Positions 44,190 to 54,998 of a stretch of 56,175 bases of DNA are shown one piece after another (the stretch's first letter is position 1; each line of letters begins with the position of its first letter). Origin of the DNA: Ilumatobacteraceae bacterium (GTDB lineage Bacteria > Actinomycetota > Acidimicrobiia > Acidimicrobiales > Ilumatobacteraceae); NCBI GenBank assembly GCA_021298195.1, contig JAJTEQ010000010.1, positions 1 to 56,175 on the forward strand, given 5' to 3'. Below the pieces are notes generated by a model that did no database searches, was not told where the DNA came from, and saw only the letters and a list, made by a program, of their open reading frames with translations. The position numbers and the translations under genes are program-made.

Positions 44190-44971
44190 GCCTCTGCTCC
44201 GAGATAAGCGGCGATCACCGTGGGATCGTTGCGAACCTGTTCCGGGGAGCCCTCGGAGATCTTGCGACCGAACTCCATCGCCACGACCTTGTCCGAGACG
44301 CGCATCACCATCGACATGTGATGCTCCACCAACAGAACGGTGAGATCGAAGTCGCCGCGGATCTGCAACACCACGTCGCCCAATTCGTCGACCTCGGAAT
44401 GCGTGAGACCGGCCGCCGGTTCGTCCATCAGCAAGAACCGCGGACGAGCCGCCAGGGCGCGGGCGATCTCGAGGCGCTTCAACGTTCCGAACGGCAGCCC
44501 GGCGGCGGGAACATGAGCCAGGTGACCGAGACCGAGTTTGGCGAGTAGGTCGCCCGACCAATCCCGGACACGTCGATTCTCACGGGACGCGCCGACTCGG
44601 GCGATAGCACGCCAGATTCCGACGGAACCCTGCGAGTGTGCTCCGACCATCACGTTCTCGAGAAGGGTCATGGTCGGGAAGAGGGCGAGGTTCTGGAACG
44701 TTCGTGCGATACCGAGATGCGCGATCCCGTGGGCCGGCACCGCCAGGAGATCGTGCCCCTCGAACGTCACCTTTCCCGCGGTGGGATCGTAAATGCGGCT
44801 GACGACGTTGAACATGGTCGTCTTGCCCGCACCGTTGGGGCCGATCAAACCGCAGACCGCTCCACGATCGATGGAGAAGGACAACCCGTCGAGGGCCACG
44901 ATCCCGCCGAATTTGACGGTGACATCGCTGACCTCGAGAAGGGGAACAGGCGCCGAACCCGGGATGTCCAC
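44186..44971 (-). CDS. livG: Branched-chain amino acid ABC transporter ATPase LivG
   Basis: 261 aa ABC ATPase and first gene of the transporter set. Walker A GPNGAGKTT, LGIARTFQNLALFPTMTLLENVMVGAH (LivG Q-loop region), Walker B FLLMDEPAAGLTHSEVDEL and LLVEHHMSMVM with the switch His. The signature is modified: where LSGGQ is expected the sequence reads LPFGTLKRLEIARAL, common in LivG, which often has LxYGxQRRLEIARAL. The GTG start is supported by TAGAAT (minus strand, 44979-44984) 7 nt upstream, a good leaderless -10. Confidence 0.94.
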   Translation of the reverse strand: MDIPGSAPVPLLEVSDVTVKFGGIVALDGLSFSIDRGAVCGLIGPNGAGKTTMFNVVSRIYDPTAGKVTFEGHDLLAVPAHGIAHLGIARTFQNLALFPTMTLLENVMVGAHSQGSVGIWRAIARVGASRENRRVRDWSGDLLAKLGLGHLAHVPAAGLPFGTLKRLEIARALAARPRFLLMDEPAAGLTHSEVDELGDVVLQIRGDFDLTVLLVEHHMSMVMRVSDKVVAMEFGRKISEGSPEQVRNDPTVIAAYLGAEA

Positions 44972-45075
44972 GCATGGGATTCTAGTGGTCGCCCGCGGGG
45001 ACCGAGCCAGTCGCAACCCGACATCGGAACGGGTGTGAGGTGCGGTCGTGCTCGTGATCGTGAGAGACTGCGCCC

Positions 45076-45729
45076 GTGACAACGGCGAACCTCGTTCAGG
45101 ATTCCGACGAGTCGGTCGAGGTGCGGCCATGGTGGCAGAACCCCCTCAATTTCGTGGCCATCGCCGTCGCCGGCCTCGTGCTCGGGGTGGGCATCGGATA
45201 TTTCGCGGGCGACTCACTGGCCACACCCGACGTCAACGAGGTCGACGAAGGCTTCCTCCAGGACATGCGATACCACCACGATCAAGCGGTGCAGATGGCG
45301 TACTTCTATCTCACCGAGGTCGACGAACCGCATCCTCGCCTGTCGATGCTCGCCGAGGAGATTCTGCTGTCGCAACAAATGGAAGCCGGTCGCATGGTTC
45401 AGATGTTGCGCAACTTCGGACTGTCGGAGGTCAACGACACCGGAGTGGCCATGGGCTGGATGGGGCACGAGATGCCGATCGACGAGATGGACGGTTTGGC
45501 CAGCCAGGAACAACTCGACGAGTTCGCCGCCGCCACCGGAGACGAAGCGTCGCGCATCTTCGCCGAACTGATGATCGAGCACCATCGCGGAGGCGTGCAC
45601 ATGGCGGAGTACGCCGTCGACCGAGCCGACAACTCCGCCGTCCGGTCGTTCGCCCAGTCGATGATTCGCGGCCAATCCGCCGAGATCACCGAGCTGCAAA
45701 CGGTGGTCGACGAGTTGTCCAAAGGCTGA
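45076..45729 (+). CDS. DUF305-family membrane-anchored protein
   Basis: 217 aa. Acidic N-terminus, one membrane helix (about 25-44), then an extracytoplasmic four-helix DUF305 domain with the two signature motifs FLQDMRYHHDQAVQMA and MIEHHRGGVHMAEYA. The paired His and Met-rich helices suggest metal (often copper) binding and a ferritin-like fold; the family is widespread but its role is not settled. It starts at GTG, divergent from livG with 104 bp between starts. The zinc metallopeptidase gene begins only 5 bp after its stop, so the two are an operon. Confidence 0.88.
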   Translation: MTTANLVQDSDESVEVRPWWQNPLNFVAIAVAGLVLGVGIGYFAGDSLATPDVNEVDEGFLQDMRYHHDQAVQMAYFYLTEVDEPHPRLSMLAEEILLSQQMEAGRMVQMLRNFGLSEVNDTGVAMGWMGHEMPIDEMDGLASQEQLDEFAAATGDEASRIFAELMIEHHRGGVHMAEYAVDRADNSAVRSFAQSMIRGQSAEITELQTVVDELSKG

Positions 45730-45734
45730 ACCCG

Positions 45735-47237
45735 TTGAATCCGCGGTTTCCTTCGGCTCGACGATCCCTCCGTGCACTGCTCGGCGCGGCGTTGGTGGTC
45801 ACTTCCACGTTGTCGTCATGTGCCGATTCCGGTCCCCCACTCACCGAAGTCGGCAGCCGGAACCTCGACGAAAGCGACACTTCCGTCGGCGACGACGGGA
45901 AAGTCATCGATGGTTCGACGAGTCGGATTCCCACCGGTGACTTCGCGGATGGTTTTCCCCTGGACCCCGACAAGCCCGGCCGTCCCTACGACCGTTTTCT
46001 GATCGACGCCATCGAGGACATCGAGAAGTTCTGGGAAGAGAACTACGAGGTTGCTTACGGAGGTCGATACGTCCGGCTGGAGGGAGGCGTTCACCCGGCG
46101 TACTCGGATCGAGAATCAGAACTTCCGAACGGCTGTCAGTTCGTCGGCGACTACGAGGACGTCCGCGACAACGCCTTCTATTGCGACGAGGGCGACTTCA
46201 TCGTCTACGACGACGAGTCCCTCTTCCCCGGGTTCGCCGCGGAGTTCGGACCGGCGACCGTCGCCGTGATCATGGCCCACGAATGGGGTCATGCGATCCA
46301 GTCGACCGCGCGACGCGACACGCTGTATTCGTACGTGAACACCACGCTCGAACTGCAAGCGGATTGTTTCGCCGGGGCTTGGGCCGGTCACGTCGAACGA
46401 GACGGGCTGAACGGATATCGATTCAGCCAATCCGACGTCACGGGCGCGCTGTTGGGCCTGATCCAGATCGGCGATGCCCCGGGGAGCACTTCGTACGATC
46501 CGGCGGCCCACGGTTCGGCGTTCGATCGAGTCAGCGCTTTCCAGGACGGCTTCACCGGCGGAGTCGTGCCGTGCGCCGATTACGAGTCGAACGAACCCGT
46601 CCCGCTGCAGTTCGGTTTCACCGTCGAGGAATTGTCCCGGCCCAACCCGGGTGACTTCCCCTTCGGAGACGAGATGTTCGCCTCGATGCGCGACGACTTG
46701 CGGGTGTACTGGGAAGCACTGGTCGACATCGGTGCGGCGTGGTCCGCACCCGATCTCCTGCTCGTGGAGGCAAGCGACGTCGAGTGCGCCACGGGTGACA
46801 CCGACGTCGTGACCACCGGTGTCGCGTGGTGTCCCGGCGACAACACCGTGGTGATCTCATCGCCCATCGCGCGGCAGTATTACGAACAGATACCCGGTGA
46901 CTTCGCGGTCGCGTATCTGATCGGCCTCGGCTACGCCGAGGCGGTGCAGACGGCGATCGACTCGAACCTCGAAGGAGCAGAACGGGCCATACTGAGCGAT
47001 TGTCTGGTCGGCATGTGGTCCGGCGACATCTTGCCGTTCAACAGCGATCCCGTGGTTCCCGATTCGGAGACGACACCTCGCATCGTGCTCTCACCGGGTG
47101 ACCTCGACGAGGCGATCCGAACGGCATTGTCGCTCGGCGATGCCGACAACGGCCCCGGGATGGGCACGCCGTTCGACAAGGTCGACGCGTTTCGCCAAGG
47201 CGTGTTGTTCGGAACCGACGGTTGCTTCGCGGCCTGA
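45735..47237 (+). CDS. Neutral zinc metallopeptidase lipoprotein (YpfJ-like)
   Basis: 500 aa from a TTG, supported by AAAGG 9 nt upstream and by its position 5 bp after the DUF305 gene. A signal sequence with twin Arg (ARRSLRALLGAALVVTSTLSSC) ends in a lipobox-like Cys29. The catalytic motif HEWGH is at 182-186 within VIMAHEWGHAIQ, with the downstream ELQADCFAGAW providing the third ligand Glu, as in the putative neutral zinc metallopeptidase family (PF04228). The C-terminal half repeats an 'AFDRVSAFQDGF / PFDKVDAFRQGV' element, hinting at an internal duplication. Physiological substrate is unknown. It stops 3 bp from the convergent L,D-transpeptidase gene. Confidence 0.85.
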   Translation: MNPRFPSARRSLRALLGAALVVTSTLSSCADSGPPLTEVGSRNLDESDTSVGDDGKVIDGSTSRIPTGDFADGFPLDPDKPGRPYDRFLIDAIEDIEKFWEENYEVAYGGRYVRLEGGVHPAYSDRESELPNGCQFVGDYEDVRDNAFYCDEGDFIVYDDESLFPGFAAEFGPATVAVIMAHEWGHAIQSTARRDTLYSYVNTTLELQADCFAGAWAGHVERDGLNGYRFSQSDVTGALLGLIQIGDAPGSTSYDPAAHGSAFDRVSAFQDGFTGGVVPCADYESNEPVPLQFGFTVEELSRPNPGDFPFGDEMFASMRDDLRVYWEALVDIGAAWSAPDLLLVEASDVECATGDTDVVTTGVAWCPGDNTVVISSPIARQYYEQIPGDFAVAYLIGLGYAEAVQTAIDSNLEGAERAILSDCLVGMWSGDILPFNSDPVVPDSETTPRIVLSPGDLDEAIRTALSLGDADNGPGMGTPFDKVDAFRQGVLFGTDGCFAA

Positions 47238-47240
47238 CCG

Positions 47241-48329
47241 TCAGCCCGCGGGCGCCACGAGAGTCGTGGTGGTCGCCGGCGGCGGCGCGGGAAGCGTGGT
47301 GGTGGGAGCCGGCGCCGTCGTGGTTGGCGCGGGTGGCATCGTGGTGGTTGTCGACGTCGTCGTGGTGGTGGTGTAGTTCGGGTCGGGCCAGTTGAAGCGG
47401 GGCACCTGCGCCCCGTACTCCTCGGGTTCCTTCACGCCATCGAACACGAACACTTGATCACCCTTGGCCACCAAGGACTGGTAGTAGTCCGAGATGTGCA
47501 TCGGGATGCGAATGCATCCGTGCGACGCCGGAAAGTCGGGCACCTCGTGGGCCCCGTGCACCGCGATGCCGTAATTGAAGTACACCGGGTTGTACATGCC
47601 GCCCAATTGACTCTCACGGCGACCCAGGACCATGCGGTAGTACTTGAAGACTCCGCCCGGAGTCCATGACAAGCCACACACGCCCTTTTCGATCGGCTCG
47701 ATGCCGTCCTCGTTGCCCCGTTCACCGGGTGAGATCTTCACCACTTCGCACCATTCCTTGTTGTCGCCCGACGAAATGTGCGTGATGAGGACCGGGATGT
47801 CGGCCTGGAAGACGATCAGGACCTGTTGGGGCAGGTAGATCTCGGTGTGATTCGGAGTCGAGTTCGGGCGACGGGGGGCGATGGTGATGGGGTCCTGCAT
47901 CCGACTCCACATCTCGGCGTCGACCTTGCCCGTGAGTTGGTCACTCGGTACGCCCATCACCAAGGCCTCGAACGCCCAGACCGCCTGCTGGGTGCGCTCG
48001 CCGAACGCACCGTCGGGGACACCCGGGTCGAACTTCAACTCAATCAGGCGGTCCTGAATGAGTTTGATCTCGGGACCGGCCGCTCCGCGGCCGTAGGTCT
48101 GGGTGAGAGTCAGTTTGGTCACGGGAACGTTCGTGCTGCCGGTGACGACCTGATTGACGGTCGTGGTGGGCGGTGTCGACGTGCCACCACCTCCGGACGT
48201 CACCACCCCGACGACGACCACGGCGATCAACACGGCGGCGGCCGCGATCGCCGGAACCCAACGATGGACCGGGGAGTTCGGGTCGACGAGTGGGCGTCGC
48301 GAGCGGGGGTAGTCGGGGTCCATCGCCAC
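47241..48329 (-). CDS. L,D-transpeptidase with peptidoglycan-binding domain
   Basis: 362 aa. Cytoplasmic N-terminus, membrane anchor at about 28-46, a Thr/Pro linker, a peptidoglycan-binding domain (GAAGPEIKLIQDRLIELKFDPGVPDGAFGERTQQAVWAFEAL), then a YkuD catalytic domain whose active site reads HGAHEVPDFPASHGCIRIP, with the catalytic Cys in SHGCIR. A Thr/Pro/Ala tail of about 45 residues (runs of TTTT) follows. It would make 3-3 cross-links in peptidoglycan or attach proteins to it. The GTG at 48329 is favoured by a TAGCCT box 6 nt upstream (48336-48341, minus strand); an ATG two codons in is the alternative. Confidence 0.92.
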   Translation of the reverse strand: MAMDPDYPRSRRPLVDPNSPVHRWVPAIAAAAVLIAVVVVGVVTSGGGGTSTPPTTTVNQVVTGSTNVPVTKLTLTQTYGRGAAGPEIKLIQDRLIELKFDPGVPDGAFGERTQQAVWAFEALVMGVPSDQLTGKVDAEMWSRMQDPITIAPRRPNSTPNHTEIYLPQQVLIVFQADIPVLITHISSGDNKEWCEVVKISPGERGNEDGIEPIEKGVCGLSWTPGGVFKYYRMVLGRRESQLGGMYNPVYFNYGIAVHGAHEVPDFPASHGCIRIPMHISDYYQSLVAKGDQVFVFDGVKEPEEYGAQVPRFNWPDPNYTTTTTTSTTTTMPPAPTTTAPAPTTTLPAPPPATTTTLVAPAG

Positions 48330-48366
48330 GGCGCAAGGCTACCGGTGACGATCGGACACGTTCAGG

Positions 48367-49119
48367 TCAGCGTCGGACGACCGGCTCGATCGCGCGGAGT
48401 TCGCGGCGCAAGTGGCGCATTTCACGAAGGATCTTGACGATCACGCTCGGCGACGAGAGGGTGGAGACGCCACGGGTGCGGGGGAAGTAATCCACCCCGA
48501 ACTGGACGATGTGGTAGCCGAGTTTGTTGGCCCGAATGACCAACTCGGCATCGATGAAGGAGCCTTCGCTCTCGAGTTCGATGTGCTCGAAGATGCGTCC
48601 CCGACACAACTTGAAGGCGAAGTTGACGTCGCGCATCTTGACCCCGAAAAAAACACGTACCAGCGCGTTGTAAAAGAACGAGTAGACCGTGCGCACGTAA
48701 CCCTCGCCCGTGCGATCGAGACGGTAGGCACTCACGATGTCGGCTTCGTACAGACGCATGATGCGGCAGGCCCGCTTCAGTTCGCCCATGTCGAAAGGCA
48801 GGTCGGCGTCGGTGTACAGCACGAGGTCACCGGTCGCCGTGGCGAAGCCGGTCTTGATGGAACCACCGAGCTTGCGATTCTTGGGGTGGTGCACGACCTT
48901 CACCCGCGGATCGGCCGCGGCCGCTTCATCGGCCAACCGCGGTGTGTCGTCGGTGGACGCGTCGTCCACGATGATGATCTCGTAGTCGGCGATCTCCCCG
49001 ATGTCGATGAGCATCGCGCAGGCTTCGTGGGCCGCGGCGAGGGTGCGCCCGATGTACTCCTGCTCGTTCCACATGGGGAAGAAGAGTGAGAGCTTCCGGA
49101 AGTGCGCCGTCTGGGTCAC
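48367..49119 (-). CDS. GT2 glycosyltransferase, dolichyl-phosphate mannose synthase-like
   Basis: 250 aa. A single GT-A domain with LSLFFPMWNEQEYIGRTL, IIIVDDASTDDTPRL, LGGSIKTGFATATGDLVLYTDADLPFD (metal-binding DAD) and DVNFAFKLCRGRIFEHI, closest to polyprenyl-phosphate mannose/glucose synthases (DPM1/GtrB). There are no C-terminal membrane helices, as in soluble Ppm1 catalytic domains. It would load mannose or another hexose from a nucleotide sugar onto polyprenyl phosphate, the donor for membrane-embedded transferases. Starts at GTG with TAACTT 6 nt upstream, so probably leaderless. It is divergent from a small membrane protein gene. Confidence 0.88.
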   Translation of the reverse strand: MTQTAHFRKLSLFFPMWNEQEYIGRTLAAAHEACAMLIDIGEIADYEIIIVDDASTDDTPRLADEAAAADPRVKVVHHPKNRKLGGSIKTGFATATGDLVLYTDADLPFDMGELKRACRIMRLYEADIVSAYRLDRTGEGYVRTVYSFFYNALVRVFFGVKMRDVNFAFKLCRGRIFEHIELESEGSFIDAELVIRANKLGYHIVQFGVDYFPRTRGVSTLSSPSVIVKILREMRHLRRELRAIEPVVRR

Positions 49120-49175
49120 CGGGTCAAGTTATCGGCGGGCTTCGTCGACGGCTCGGCGGCAGTAGTTTCGGGACG

Positions 49176-49592
49176 ATGAACGAACCGCCCGACTCCGAGG
49201 TTCGCGTCCACCCGGTCTGGGCCCGAGTTCTGGCCGTCTTCTGGACCTTGATGTCGCTGAGCGTCGCCGCGGTCGCGATTTCCTCGGATCTGATCGGCCG
49301 TCCGTTGTGGTGGGCCGACGAGGAACGCTGGTCCACTCCGATTCTGTACTCACTCGGTCTGGTGCTTCTCGTGCCGAGCGCCGTGTCGACGGTGATGTCG
49401 TTGTTGCGGAGTCCGAGGGCCCACTGGTCCGCGTGGTTGGTGGCGGTCGAACTGGCCGTGTTGGCGCTGATCGATCGACACGACTCGCCGGGTTCGGCAG
49501 TGGTGCTCGGCGCGTTGGCCGCGGCGGCCGCATTCGCCGGCGTCGCCACACTGAGTTCGCGTTCACGATCGGGCGCGCGCGTTCACGTTTGA
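49176..49592 (+). CDS. Small four-helix membrane protein, unknown function
   Basis: 138 aa. Four hydrophobic segments (about 15-35, 53-73, 79-98 and 102-122) with short polar loops; the N-terminus is charged (MNEPPDSEVRVHPVW) and the C-terminus basic (SRSRSGARVHV). No family recognised. A TAGTTT box at 49163-49168 lies 7 nt before the ATG, indicating a leaderless mRNA. Together with the divergent GT2 promoter this packs two start sites into 56 bp. It converges on the phosphatase gene. Confidence 0.65.
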   Translation: MNEPPDSEVRVHPVWARVLAVFWTLMSLSVAAVAISSDLIGRPLWWADEERWSTPILYSLGLVLLVPSAVSTVMSLLRSPRAHWSAWLVAVELAVLALIDRHDSPGSAVVLGALAAAAAFAGVATLSSRSRSGARVHV

Positions 49593-49614
49593 GCGTCGAC
49601 GACGACGCGACATC

Positions 49615-51534
<1,920 letters not shown>

Positions 51535-51541
51535 TTACCTA

Positions 51542-51604
51542 AATGCGACAATTTGTCGCTTTGTGTACACGGCTCATGTACATAACGCGACAAATTGTCG
51601 CATT
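51542..51604. repeat. Nested inverted repeat between argG and the M20 peptidase gene
   Basis: Arms at 51542-51569 and 51577-51604 pair at 26 of 28 positions around a 7-nt loop; the outer 18 nt match perfectly. Each arm also contains its own 15-bp palindrome, GCGACAA-N-TTGTCGC, with centres 42 bp apart (four helical turns). The element is AT-rich, unlike the two GC-rich terminators in the window. It could terminate both convergent genes, bind a dimeric protein twice, or be a small mobile palindrome. Confidence 0.85.
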
Positions 51605-52695
51605 ATGGATGCGAGGAGGAGGGTGCGGGCGGGCATCGTCGCCACGTCCACCCACTCATGGTCCGCATGGGCCCCGCCACCCACGGCCCCCAGTCCATCC
51701 AGCGTCGGCACTCCCGCCGCCGCCGTGAAGTTCCCGTCCGACCCTCCGCCGACCGCCACGCCCCGCAATCCGTCGATCCCGACGCTGGCGGCCGCCTCGA
51801 GGGCGACCGGGAACAACGTCTCCGACGCCGAGATCGGCATCGGCGGCCGGTTGAACCCGCCCAGGATCTCGATTCGCGCCTCCGGGTGAACCGACGCCAA
51901 CTCGGCCATCGCTCGGTCGACTCGCTCTCGTTCGTCCGCATGCTCCACGCGCACGTCCACGTAGACCGTGGTCAACGCCGGCACCACGTTGTCGGCCGTT
52001 CCCGCCGACGCGACCGTCGGGGTCACGGTTGTTCCGCGGCTCGCATCACCGAACGTCGCGATTCGCAACACCTGCGCCGCCGCCTCGACCAACGAGTTCA
52101 CGCCCTTCTCCGGTTCGAGTCCGGCATGCGACGCACGGCCGTGAACCCGCACCTCGAACGTTCCCGTCCCCTTACGACCCGTCTTCAGCGCACCACCGTC
52201 GGCACTCGGTTCCAACACCAACACCGCTCCACAGTGTTTCGCGCGCTCCACGATCAGTTCGCGCGAATGCACCGAACCAACTTCTTCGTCGGACGTGATC
52301 AGGATCTCGACCACCGAACGGTCGTCGAGCGATGCCACCGCGTGCAACGCCTGCACGATGCCCGCCTTCATGTCGAACACTCCCGGACCCGTCGCCCGAC
52401 CGTCGGCCACCGTGAACGGCCTCGCGGCCAACGCACCCTTGGGAAACACCGTGTCGTGGTGTCCAACGATCAACACCTTCGCGTTCGGACCGCCCTTCCA
52501 ATGGACGTGCGGTCCCGCGGGGCTCTCGACGATCGTCGGCGCGGACCCCAGCAACCTCGTCATCATCGACGCCAGGGTCTCCGCGCTCGTTCGCAACGCG
52601 TCGAGATCCCGCGACGGCGACTCCACCTCGACGAGGACCCGAAGGTCGTCGAGCATCGGCTCGATCGCCGGCGCGGTGAATGCTGACTGGGTCAC
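51574..52695 (-). CDS. M20-family metallopeptidase (carboxypeptidase G2-like)
   Basis: 373 aa from a GTG at 52695. Di-zinc aminoacylase/carboxypeptidase with GHHDTVFPKG and GPGVFDMKAG (bridging Asp), SDEEVGS (catalytic Glu), the LEPSADGGALKTGRKGTGTFEVRVHGRASHAGLEPEKGVNSL dimerisation domain and C-terminal GGGAHADHEWV (His ligand). Close to glutamate carboxypeptidase-like enzymes that cleave C-terminal amino acids from acyl or peptidyl substrates. The last nine residues, MRQFVALCT, and the stop codon are encoded by the right arm of the inverted repeat at 51542-51604, so the natural C-terminus may have been replaced. Confidence 0.9.
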   Translation of the reverse strand: MTQSAFTAPAIEPMLDDLRVLVEVESPSRDLDALRTSAETLASMMTRLLGSAPTIVESPAGPHVHWKGGPNAKVLIVGHHDTVFPKGALAARPFTVADGRATGPGVFDMKAGIVQALHAVASLDDRSVVEILITSDEEVGSVHSRELIVERAKHCGAVLVLEPSADGGALKTGRKGTGTFEVRVHGRASHAGLEPEKGVNSLVEAAAQVLRIATFGDASRGTTVTPTVASAGTADNVVPALTTVYVDVRVEHADERERVDRAMAELASVHPEARIEILGGFNRPPMPISASETLFPVALEAAASVGIDGLRGVAVGGGSDGNFTAAAGVPTLDGLGAVGGGAHADHEWVDVATMPARTLLLASIMRQFVALCT

Positions 52696-52753
52696 GACCC
52701 CATTGTGCCTCACCGTCACCCCCTACAGTCGGACGAGTATCCGGGGAGGACAC

Positions 52754-54970
52754 ATGAAATCGACCACCAACCGCTTCGCCATCGTCCTTGCCGTGGTTCT
52801 GATCGGGACCACCGCGTGTTCCGGCGGCGACGAGACGACGTCCACCGAACCGACGGACACCTCCGCACCCACCACCTCCGTATCGCTGGCCCCCGTCGAC
52901 TTCTCGGTGGTTCCGGGCACGCACCAGATCACCGTCACCGGTGCCGAACCCGGCACGGAATTGTTGGTCGAAACAGACGACGGCACCGTCGTCGCCGAGG
53001 GAGTGGTCGACGAACTGGGATCGTTCCTGCAACGTCGGGTCGAACCCGGTGATTACCGCGTCGTCCTCGCCGACGGTTCCGCGGGCAGCGATTTCGTCTC
53101 GGTCTACGACGCATCCAACGTCCCCGATCAAACCTTCTACGCAGACCAGCAGCTCGAGCCGGGCTTCGGCTACATCACCGTTCGCGACGGAACCACGCTC
53201 TCGGCCACGGTGTGGTTGCCGGGCGAGCCCGATGCCGGCCCCTACCCCACCGTCGTCGAGTACTCCGGGTACGCACCCAGCAACCCCGGCGACGCCACGT
53301 TCGCCCAACTCTTCAACACCTTGGGTTACGCCTACGTCGGCGTGAACATGCGTGGCACCGGTTGCTCGGGGGGTTCGTATCGGTTCTTCGAGGAAGCCCA
53401 ACTGGTCGACGGCTACGACGTCATAGAAACCGTGGCCGCACAGTCGTGGGTGGCCAACAACAAGGTCGGAATGGTCGGGATCAGTTATCCGGGCATCAGC
53501 CAGCTCTTCGTCGCATCCACACAACCGCCGAGCTTGGCCGCCATCACTCCCCTGTCGGTCATCGACGACAGCTATCGCAGCACCTTGTACCCCGGCGGCA
53601 TCCTGAACACCGGGTTCGCGGTCGAGTGGACCAAGGCGCGCATGGACGAGGCCGAGCCGTTCGGTCAAACGTGGGCCAAGGAGCGTTCGGACGAGGGTGA
53701 CGAAACCTGCAGGGACAATCAGAACCTCCGCCTGCAGAATCCCGATCTCGTCGCCGAGATCGACGCGAATCCCTTCTACTCGTCCGACGTCGGTGACGAG
53801 ATCAATCCGTCGTTGCTCGTCGGCAAGATCAACGTGCCCGTTTTCCTCGCCGGAGCCTGGCAGGACGAGCAGACCGGTGGACATTTCCCGGCCTTCCTCG
53901 ACAAATTCGACTCCTCACCGCAGGTGTACGTCACCTTGCTCAACGGATTGCACACCGAATCCCTCGGCACGGCCGTCTTCCCTCGCTACGCCGAATTCCT
54001 CAGCCTCTACGTGGCTCGCGCCACTCCGGACCTGACCGCCGCCGGAGTCATCGCCCCGATCCTCTCGAGCAGCATCACCGGATCGACCGTCGGACTTCCG
54101 CAGCAGAACCGCTTCACCGGGATGACGTACGAGGAAGCACTCACGGCGTTCGAGTCGGAGCCCAAGGTCCGTGTTCTGTTCGAAGAGGGCGCGGCCGACG
54201 GGCAGCCCGCGGGCTCGCCCTTGGCGCGTTGGCAGGCCGAGTTCAGCGCCTGGCCCATTCCCGAAACCGAGTTGGTCCGCATGAACCTCGGTGCGAACGG
54301 GATGCTCTCGACATCACCCGCGACCGGATCCACCACCTACACCGCCGACCCCACCGCGACTCCGCGGACGTTCTTCGAGGGGTCCGGCAGTTCCATCTGG
54401 CGGTCCGACGTCATGTGGAACTGGGTGCGCAACCCCGCGGGTACCGCCGCCGAGTTCACCAGCGAACCGCTCACCGATGACCTGGTCGTGATCGGACCCG
54501 GGTCCGCCGACCTTTGGATCTCCACTGATGCCGAGGACACCGACCTCGAGGTGACCGTCTCGGAGATCCGCCCCGACGGAACCGAGACCTACGTGCAGAG
54601 TGGTTGGCTGCGAGCGAGTCATCGCGCGCTGGACGACGCGAACAGCACCGAAAACCGTCCCTCTCACACGCACCTCGAAGCCGACGCGGCTCCGCTGGTG
54701 CCCGGCGAGATCACCCCGGTGCGCGTGGAGATCTTCCCGGTCGCCCATCCGTTCCGTGCCGGATCGCGTATCCGCGTGACGATCGACGCCCCCGGCGGCA
54801 ATCGCGGCGAGTGGGAGTTCCGAACCATCAGCAAGGGTGAGCAGGTGACGATTCACCACGATGCCGATCACCCGTCGTCGATCGTGTTCAGCACCATCGG
54901 GGATCTCGACGTTCCTCGCGGCGTGGCTCCGTGCGGATCGTTGCGCGGTCAGCCCTGCCGACCCCTCTGA
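52754..54970 (+). CDS. CocE/NonD-family serine hydrolase, secreted lipoprotein
   Basis: 738 aa with GGAGGA just upstream of the ATG. Signal peptide with lipobox (LIGTTACSGGD), a Thr/Ser linker and a small beta domain (about 50-120), then the X-Pro dipeptidyl-peptidase/cocaine esterase alpha/beta-hydrolase: oxyanion-side VEYSGYAPSN, the nucleophile elbow VGISYPGISQLF, then GAWQDEQTGG (Asp) and LNGLHTES (His). A large cap inserted between strands and a C-terminal jelly-roll (SADLWISTDAEDTDLEVTVSEIRPDGTETYVQSGWLRASHR) complete the family layout. It should cleave esters or X-Pro peptides outside the cell; the natural substrate is unknown. Confidence 0.9.
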   Translation: MKSTTNRFAIVLAVVLIGTTACSGGDETTSTEPTDTSAPTTSVSLAPVDFSVVPGTHQITVTGAEPGTELLVETDDGTVVAEGVVDELGSFLQRRVEPGDYRVVLADGSAGSDFVSVYDASNVPDQTFYADQQLEPGFGYITVRDGTTLSATVWLPGEPDAGPYPTVVEYSGYAPSNPGDATFAQLFNTLGYAYVGVNMRGTGCSGGSYRFFEEAQLVDGYDVIETVAAQSWVANNKVGMVGISYPGISQLFVASTQPPSLAAITPLSVIDDSYRSTLYPGGILNTGFAVEWTKARMDEAEPFGQTWAKERSDEGDETCRDNQNLRLQNPDLVAEIDANPFYSSDVGDEINPSLLVGKINVPVFLAGAWQDEQTGGHFPAFLDKFDSSPQVYVTLLNGLHTESLGTAVFPRYAEFLSLYVARATPDLTAAGVIAPILSSSITGSTVGLPQQNRFTGMTYEEALTAFESEPKVRVLFEEGAADGQPAGSPLARWQAEFSAWPIPETELVRMNLGANGMLSTSPATGSTTYTADPTATPRTFFEGSGSSIWRSDVMWNWVRNPAGTAAEFTSEPLTDDLVVIGPGSADLWISTDAEDTDLEVTVSEIRPDGTETYVQSGWLRASHRALDDANSTENRPSHTHLEADAAPLVPGEITPVRVEIFPVAHPFRAGSRIRVTIDAPGGNRGEWEFRTISKGEQVTIHHDADHPSSIVFSTIGDLDVPRGVAPCGSLRGQPCRPL

Positions 54971-54998
54971 GTCGACACGTCGCCTCGATGAGCGGGGA

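Noticed and set aside
51542-51604. dif (XerC/XerD) site
   Set aside because: The palindromes do not match the known dif arm sequences and the symmetry spacing is wrong.
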